Below are positions 4,976 to 9,238 of a stretch of 9,238 nucleotides of DNA, in pieces. The stretch lies in the NCBI GenBank assembly GCA_031262635.1, contig JAISHN010000046.1, positions 1 through 9,238 of the forward strand, written 5' to 3'. The notes below the pieces were generated by a model that worked only from the letters and a program-made list of their open reading frames with translations, did no database searches and had not been told where the DNA came from. Source of the DNA: Holosporaceae bacterium. GTDB lineage: Bacteria > Pseudomonadota > Alphaproteobacteria > UBA3830. The translations under genes were made by a program, and so were the position numbers. Position 1 is the first letter of the stretch. Each line of letters begins with the position of its first letter.

Positions 4976-6292
4976 AATAGGAGGAGGCGTTTGATTATTC
5001 TTACACGGGCATCCTTCGCCGTCGCGGCGGGTTGGGACGGCGAGGGTCAAATTTGGGCGCTCTTTATTAAATCCGTATCCGATTTTGAACGGAATTTTAG
5101 CGGGATTTTGCGATTTGAAATAATCGGCCAAGTCCTTTTGTTGATAAATGTCAAAAATTGGCAACGTAGGCTTATCGTATTCTCCAAAAACGTATTTATC
5201 CCATTTTGCGTCGAAGGATTTAAACGGAACTCCGGTATCGTCCTGCAATATTGCGGCGGAATTTTCGAGAATGAAGTTCTTCATCTTAGAAGCGGACTTG
5301 TCGTGTAAAACGTAGGAAGCGCTTTTGATGAACGTCGCAAACTTCAAGCGTTTTACAAAGTTAAACAAATTCGACAATTTTCTATTTGAATCGAGAAGAT
5401 TGCATCTTATGTAATAGGCGGTTTTAGCCGCTCCGCCTTCGTTTGGAGCGAACGTTATCTTCACGCAATCGACGGCTCCTATTTGGCGAGGGACTTCCTG
5501 TCCTTCCGCGTCGATCGACAGATCTTCTACAAGAGTAATCGTATATCCGCTTTTTACTAACTCGATCAGCATTAGATACAAGACTCCTCTAATGTTTCTG
5601 TTAGAAAGCTGAGTCGCCATTTGAGAAGTTATAAAATATCCTTTTTCTAAATACCAAGACGCGGCTTCTTTTAAAGCGATAAACGTCCCTTCAGAATCGA
5701 CGTTTTTCTTTATGTCGTCGAAAGAGCCGATCGGCTCGAGTCCGAGGAGAACGTAAGTTTGAGCCTTCGGGAAAAATCTTAACGCGTAGGCGATATCGGG
5801 GCCTCCGAACGGATAGAACACGGCGTTCGCTTCGCCTAAACGAGGCGCTATGTTAGTCGCAGCCCATTCTTTTATTTTGGATAAGCTTGATTCTTCAAGT
5901 TTCAACCAGGACTTTTCCACAAAATTCGCATAGTCTACGCGAGACTGACTTCCCAACGCGTCGTTTGGTATGTAAATTCCGGCAAGCCGTTTCGCGACGT
6001 CGTCGTAGACGTTCGTTTGAGAAGTTTTAGCCGAGTTCGGATCGGATTCGGAGAAACTTACGAGCGAATCGCCGAAAGCATCTAAACCATTCGCCGCCGC
6101 GCCGCCGTTGAAAAACAAATCGAGAGTTTGATTCGCGTTTTCTTTGTCTTTTTTATCTTTTTTGTTCTTGGACGACGAAGCGTCTTCCTCGGAAACGTCT
6201 TCGCGTAAGAGTTTTATCTGATAACAAGCCGTTTCTTCGAACGAGCAACACAAAAAACTGAAATTAATAATAGCCAACAAAAACTTTTTCAT
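4928..6292 (-). CDS. Exported protein of an uncharacterised family
   Basis: The 454-residue product has no function I can name. The N-terminus MKKFLLAIINFSFLCCSF is a probable Sec signal sequence with an unusual Cys pair; no good lipobox is present. A charged, low-complexity linker follows (about 31-53, Lys/Asp/Glu-rich). Conserved-looking blocks come next: YPFGGPD (160-166), FFPKAQTYVLLGLEPIG (173-189), ILQDDTGVPFKSF (348-360) and PFKIGYGF (401-408). From memory, a similar block order occurs in conserved hypothetical periplasmic or surface proteins of Bacteroidetes and planctomycetes; this is recollection, not a search result. The start at 6292 has GGAG 5 nt upstream. The last 15 residues, SSSSNEAKDPNGEEA, and the TGA lie inside a family B repeat, so the native C-terminus was probably replaced. 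tRNA-Thr lies 95 nt upstream on the same strand. Confidence 0.72.
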   Translation of the reverse strand: MKKFLLAIINFSFLCCSFEETACYQIKLLREDVSEEDASSSKNKKDKKDKENANQTLDLFFNGGAAANGLDAFGDSLVSFSESDPNSAKTSQTNVYDDVAKRLAGIYIPNDALGSQSRVDYANFVEKSWLKLEESSLSKIKEWAATNIAPRLGEANAVFYPFGGPDIAYALRFFPKAQTYVLLGLEPIGSFDDIKKNVDSEGTFIALKEAASWYLEKGYFITSQMATQLSNRNIRGVLYLMLIELVKSGYTITLVEDLSIDAEGQEVPRQIGAVDCVKITFAPNEGGAAKTAYYIRCNLLDSNRKLSNLFNFVKRLKFATFIKSASYVLHDKSASKMKNFILENSAAILQDDTGVPFKSFDAKWDKYVFGEYDKPTLPIFDIYQQKDLADYFKSQNPAKIPFKIGYGFNKERPNLTLAVPTRRDGEGCPCKNNQTPPPISSSSNEAKDPNGEEA

Positions 6293-6387
6293 AAAAACTC
6301 CGTTAGGGCGGCATATATTAGTATATGAAGAAAAGGATTACAAAACGTTAATTTAACTCTAGAAAGGCGACCGACCGGAAGCGTTCA

Positions 6388-6463
6388 TGGTGCCGGACGT
6401 CGGAATCGAACCAACGACCTACTGATTACAAATCAGCCGCTCTACCAACTGAGCTAGTCCGGC
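6388..6463 (-). tRNA. tRNA-Thr (anticodon UGU), CCA encoded
   Basis: The minus strand folds as a complete cloverleaf. The acceptor stem pairs GCCGGAC with GTCCGGC. The D arm is GCTC-AGTTGGTA-GAGC. The anticodon arm is GCTGA-TTTGTAA-TCAGT, with TGT in the loop centre. The variable loop is AGGTC. The T arm is GTTGG-TTCGATT-CCGAC. A discriminator A and an encoded CCA follow, for 76 nt in all. UGU reads ACA and, depending on modification, other Thr codons. Confidence 0.95.
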
Positions 6464-6545
6464 TTAGAATGCGGAAAAGATATCAAAAAAAAGCTCGACT
6501 GAAAATAAAAAAGCGATAACAAATACTGCGACGCAATTTTGTCCA

Positions 6546-8465
6546 TTATTCTTTTAAAAAATTATCAGGATTCTTATCCGTATACACGACTGAGATATTT
6601 TTAAATGTAAATCCGCATCTTGTATCCGCGTCAGGTTTATTTATTTCTGTCGTCGGCTTGTTAATTTGACAGAATTTTAGAGATATCATTCCATCAGGTT
6701 TTATTAAAGCGCTAGGGATAAAGATACTTACGGTTTGCGGAGCATTTTGAGAAATAGCGAATGAGCTTCGTATTTCTTCGTTTACAAAAACCTGGAATGC
6801 GATATTATTTTCAGTAGAAGAGTAATTTTTGAAGCTGATTAAACATTTTACTAACAAATTATTGACATGATTATCTACTTTGAACTTAATAACCGGAGAA
6901 TCTTCCATTGAAAACGCTCCGTCTTTATTTATTTTTCCGAAGCAAACGTAAATTAAATCCGTATTGATAACGCCAGGCTCAAATGAATGGAAGAATGGGA
7001 TTTTTATAGGATTAATTTTAACAAACTTAAATATATTCATGTTGTTGAATTCTACTAAAGTGGTAAAATTATTTTCTTCCAGCCAAGAACGAATTTTTTT
7101 GTGTAATTCTCCTCTGTAATTTTCTATAGGATAAATTAAGACTTTATGTTGTGTAATTTCCGAAAAACTGCCGCTTTTCTTGATAGAAATTGAGTTGCCT
7201 AAGCAGTAGGATGAAAAAAGATTTAACAATAAAAGTCTATAAGAAACATTAGCCCTATAAAATCCCCCTGTTTTAGCTAAATCGACATCATACGCATATA
7301 TAGTTTTTTCATTAATCGCTTGATTTCCGATAAAGCTTATAGCTTTTATGTCATTTTTTCTTCTAGAATGATGCCATATTACTGATTTTACCGAAGCGCT
7401 AAAATCTTCAATTAATAACGATGTCATAACAATTGTAAGAAGTATTGAAAGACTCTTTTTTTTAAGAGCGGCTATCATTAGCCAATATAAAAATACCGGC
7501 GCCGCTATTATAACGCATGGAACAAAATAATATGAGGAGGAAAGCCCTAAAAAAATATACGCCAACGCATAAGTAGAAGAAGCAAAAATCAAACCGTCAA
7601 AAAATAAGCGCTTTCGATCTTTTTTTAAAATAACCCAAAAGCTTCGAATAACCGCAGTTAGGAATATAGGATATAATATATGCTCTTCGGAAAAAATTAC
7701 GTTGATTATTTCAATTCTTGAAAGCGTACTCGCCGCTGTTTTTAAGTAAGAATGATCAATTTGAAATTTATATCCTATCAAAAAATAGTATATAGTCAAA
7801 TATATACAAGAATTTAGCAACAAATAAACATTAAAATTTTTATCCTTAGCCGTCATTGTTTCGAAAATCAGGTTTGTTAAAGCTATAATGGCAAAAATTC
7901 CAAAGACTGGCTCTTTACAATAAGTTGCGTAGCAGGCAGCTAGAAAAGCGATTATATAATATTTGTTTTGCTGCGTTTCCCGACCTTTGAATGAACAGTA
8001 CATAAATATAGATAGTAAAAGCGTCAATATACGCTCAGGATATATTACGTCGATGTTTGTCTTTATGAAGGCGCCGCTCGCAAATATAGTAAAAAAACAA
8101 AATGATATTAAGTAATAATGCTTCTTGTTTGTTATATTTTCGAACAAGTTAAGCAGGAAAAATGTCGATAGTAGGAATGTAAAAGTATTCCATATATAAT
8201 GTCCTAACGCTGAATTCCCATAAGGAAAAAAATTTAATATATTATAATCGATTAATCCAAGCGGCCACATACGGCCATTACCTAGCCATCCTCCTATAAT
8301 TGCCCACTTACCAACAGCGGTTGTCGATATCAATTGAAAGTCGTCCCCAAAAAACCAATTTGCATTCCAAAGGATAGAAAACGATATAAAAAGTACAGCT
8401 ACGCTAATGAAAACGTAAAAAAACAACTTTTCAAATGAAAAAGCATTGTCTGATGGCAAACGCAT
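6546..8465 (-). CDS. Multi-spanning membrane protein, probable GT-C-type glycosyltransferase
   Basis: This 639-residue protein has about 10-11 hydrophobic helices in residues 13-355, then a soluble region (about 370-480) and a beta-rich C-terminal domain (about 495-632). The first extracytoplasmic loop carries FGDDF (39-43). An acidic pair just after helix 1 is the usual place for the catalytic acid of GT-C enzymes, which transfer sugars from polyprenyl-phosphate donors outside the inner membrane. The C-terminal block, with VNEE, IPSALIKPDGMISLKF and DTRCGFTFKNISV, resembles a carbohydrate-binding-like beta-sandwich appended to some polysaccharide glycosyltransferases; this is from memory. 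A flippase or other polytopic surface-polysaccharide protein remains possible. The start at 8465 has AAGGA about 6 nt upstream. The gene is visibly more A+T-rich than the operon at 149-1895 (AAA, ATT, TTT and AAT dominate), suggesting horizontal acquisition. Confidence 0.6.
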   Translation of the reverse strand: MRLPSDNAFSFEKLFFYVFISVAVLFISFSILWNANWFFGDDFQLISTTAVGKWAIIGGWLGNGRMWPLGLIDYNILNFFPYGNSALGHYIWNTFTFLLSTFFLLNLFENITNKKHYYLISFCFFTIFASGAFIKTNIDVIYPERILTLLLSIFMYCSFKGRETQQNKYYIIAFLAACYATYCKEPVFGIFAIIALTNLIFETMTAKDKNFNVYLLLNSCIYLTIYYFLIGYKFQIDHSYLKTAASTLSRIEIINVIFSEEHILYPIFLTAVIRSFWVILKKDRKRLFFDGLIFASSTYALAYIFLGLSSSYYFVPCVIIAAPVFLYWLMIAALKKKSLSILLTIVMTSLLIEDFSASVKSVIWHHSRRKNDIKAISFIGNQAINEKTIYAYDVDLAKTGGFYRANVSYRLLLLNLFSSYCLGNSISIKKSGSFSEITQHKVLIYPIENYRGELHKKIRSWLEENNFTTLVEFNNMNIFKFVKINPIKIPFFHSFEPGVINTDLIYVCFGKINKDGAFSMEDSPVIKFKVDNHVNNLLVKCLISFKNYSSTENNIAFQVFVNEEIRSSFAISQNAPQTVSIFIPSALIKPDGMISLKFCQINKPTTEINKPDADTRCGFTFKNISVVYTDKNPDNFLKE

Positions 8466-8631
8466 ACATATCCTTAATAATCAAATCATTATTAGAAAGT
8501 TATCATATTCGTATTCTAATTTTAATATAGACGTCGCCTTTTATGATTTTTTTCAATATATTCGTTTATTAAAACCTGAATAATAGATTGAAATACATAT
8601 TCCGATCGAAGAAAATTCCGAATTACCGGCT

Positions 8632-8719
8632 CGTCGTCCTTGGCCGTTAGGCCGAGGATCCAGCGAAACATAGGCATTTTCTGGATCCTCGCTTCGCTGC
8701 GCTCGCAAGGATGACGAGA
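8632..8719. repeat. Family B inverted repeat, copy 6
   Basis: The left arm is CGTCGTCCTTGGCCG and the right arm ends GCAAGGATGACGAG. It carries the GGCC...GGCCGAGGATCC left-arm variant of copy 4, with the right-arm CTCGCTTCGCTGCGCTCG variant close to copy 1. The centre (CAGCGAAACATAGGCATTTT) is a diverged form of the centre of copies 3 and 4. It is isolated from the two repeat blocks. Confidence 0.75.
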
Positions 8720-8846
8720 ATACTTCATAACCTAGCGCTAAGTTAATTTTTCTAATTCATTATTTGGACTTAAAGCATGCCGCACGTCGCTATAACCGCT
8801 AATTTAATTTTAACACAAATTTACTAACTAAACATTTTTTTTTACT

Positions 8847-8854
8847 AAAGGAGG
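8847..8854 (+). promoter_or_regulatory. Strong ribosome binding site for the SleB-like gene
   Basis: AAAGGAGG lies 4 nt before the ATG at 8859, just after a run of T residues. It is one of the two best Shine-Dalgarno matches in the window and sets the start codon of the hydrolase. Confidence 0.7.
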
Positions 8855-8858
8855 AACT

Positions 8859-9238
8859 ATGGACTTTTCAAAACGCGATCTCGACGTTTTAGCGAGAACG
8901 ATTTACGGCGAAGGCCGCGGGGAACTGTATAAATTCGGCTTGGCGGCTCTGATCGCGATCGCGAACGTCGTCGTAAATCGAAAACGCAAAAACTTCGCGA
9001 AAACGGTCGCCGAGGCGTGTCTCGCTCCGTATCAGTTCTCATGCTGGAACGCGAGCGATCCGAATTACTCAAAGATTAAAAACGTCGACGCGCGGGAAGC
9101 AGTATTTAAGGTCTGCTTCGAAGTCGCGAAAAACGTTCTGCTGGAAAAATGGCCGGACATAACCGACGGTTGCGACCACTATCACGAGCGAACAATCAAG
9201 CCGTTTTGGGCGGCGTATCTTGAGCCGAAGAGAGTTTT
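8859..9238 (+). CDS. Cell wall hydrolase, SleB/CwlJ-like (5' part, runs off the window)
   Basis: The frame is open from the ATG at 8859 to the right edge: 126 codons with no stop. The product begins MDFSKRDLDVLARTIYGEGR. Motifs of the SleB family (Hydrolase_2) are in order: ARTIYGEGRGE (12-22), with Glu18 at the position of the conserved catalytic acid; an Ala-rich helix ending ANVVVNR (35-41); TVAEACLAPYQFSCW (49-63); and DITDGCDHYHERTIKPFWA (100-118), the usual D-x-T-x-G-x-x-H-Y-H region before P-x-W-A. These enzymes cleave peptidoglycan glycan strands; in non-sporeformers they act in wall remodelling or come from prophages. No signal peptide is present, so export is unclear and a phage-type lysin is possible, but no phage gene is visible beside it. 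Only a short C-terminal part should be missing if it is a single-domain protein. Codon use (GCG, GTC, TCG) resembles the left-hand operon rather than the A+T-rich gene beside it. Confidence 0.85.
   Translation, partial: MDFSKRDLDVLARTIYGEGRGELYKFGLAALIAIANVVVNRKRKNFAKTVAEACLAPYQFSCWNASDPNYSKIKNVDAREAVFKVCFEVAKNVLLEKWPDITDGCDHYHERTIKPFWAAYLEPKRV

Larger units (their letters stand above)
8466..8858. other. A+T-rich divergent intergenic region
   Basis: This gap of about 390 bp separates divergently transcribed genes, so promoters for both should lie here. TATGAT on the minus strand (about 8503-8508) and TATAAC on the plus strand (8791-8796) are possible -10 boxes, but neither has a convincing -35 at normal spacing. 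Repeat copy B6 occupies the middle. The open frame at 8522-8728 (minus) runs through that repeat and is rejected. Confidence 0.6.

Noticed and set aside
6388..8465. tRNA-Thr as the integration site of an island carrying the glycosyltransferase-like gene
   Set aside because: Integrases normally use the 3' end of a tRNA gene, which here faces the other way (toward 6292). No integrase or repeated tRNA end is visible.
8859..9238. Prophage assignment for the SleB-like hydrolase
   Set aside because: It could be a phage lysin, but no holin, tail or packaging gene lies in the window and the gene is cut by the edge.

Overview
The window looks like part of the chromosome of an alphaproteobacterium. 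The evidence is the left-hand gene run: the 3' end of a CDP-alcohol phosphatidyltransferase, an AI-2E/PerM-type membrane protein and a DnaA-paralogue ATPase of the Hda/HdaA family. As I recall, this order is common in Alphaproteobacteria. The first two genes overlap and the third starts 4 nt after the second, so they are probably co-transcribed. I cannot name the genus. Long intergenic spaces packed with short palindromic repeats suggest a repeat-rich lineage.

Layout: 1-1895 holds the three-gene operon (+). 1896-2794 has no credible gene and holds repeat block 1. 2795-3838 (-) encodes a secreted, Thr/Gly-rich protein of unknown function with a clear signal peptide. 3839-4927 is repeat block 2. 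4928-6292 (-) encodes an exported protein of an uncharacterised family, and its last 15 codons and stop lie inside a repeat. 6388-6463 (-) is tRNA-Thr(UGU). 6546-8465 (-) encodes a large multi-spanning membrane protein resembling GT-C glycosyltransferases; it is visibly more A+T-rich than the operon. 8466-8858 is an A+T-rich gap with one more repeat. From 8859 to the window edge (+) runs the 5' part of a SleB-type cell wall hydrolase gene.

The most interesting structure is in the repeats. Four families were seen: (A) a palindromic arm that also forms the terminal inverted repeats of a MITE-like element of about 165 bp, in three full copies plus a solo arm and a degenerate arm; (B) six copies of an 80-95 bp inverted repeat beginning TCGTCATCC and ending GGATGACGA; (C) three copies of a roughly 100 bp inverted repeat; (D) two copies of a hairpin containing GGGCGAATAATTATTCGCCC. 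A and B are joined by a conserved linker of about 15 nt into a composite of 265-272 bp. In one of its three copies the MITE core is flipped relative to B. The solo arm has the same neighbours as the full element, so it looks like a collapsed or empty site.

Functionally, the operon covers phospholipid synthesis, a membrane transporter and control of replication initiation. The remaining genes concern the cell surface: two exported proteins, a probable glycan-modifying membrane enzyme and a peptidoglycan hydrolase. I see no CRISPR array, transposase, toxin-antitoxin pair or recognisable defence system.
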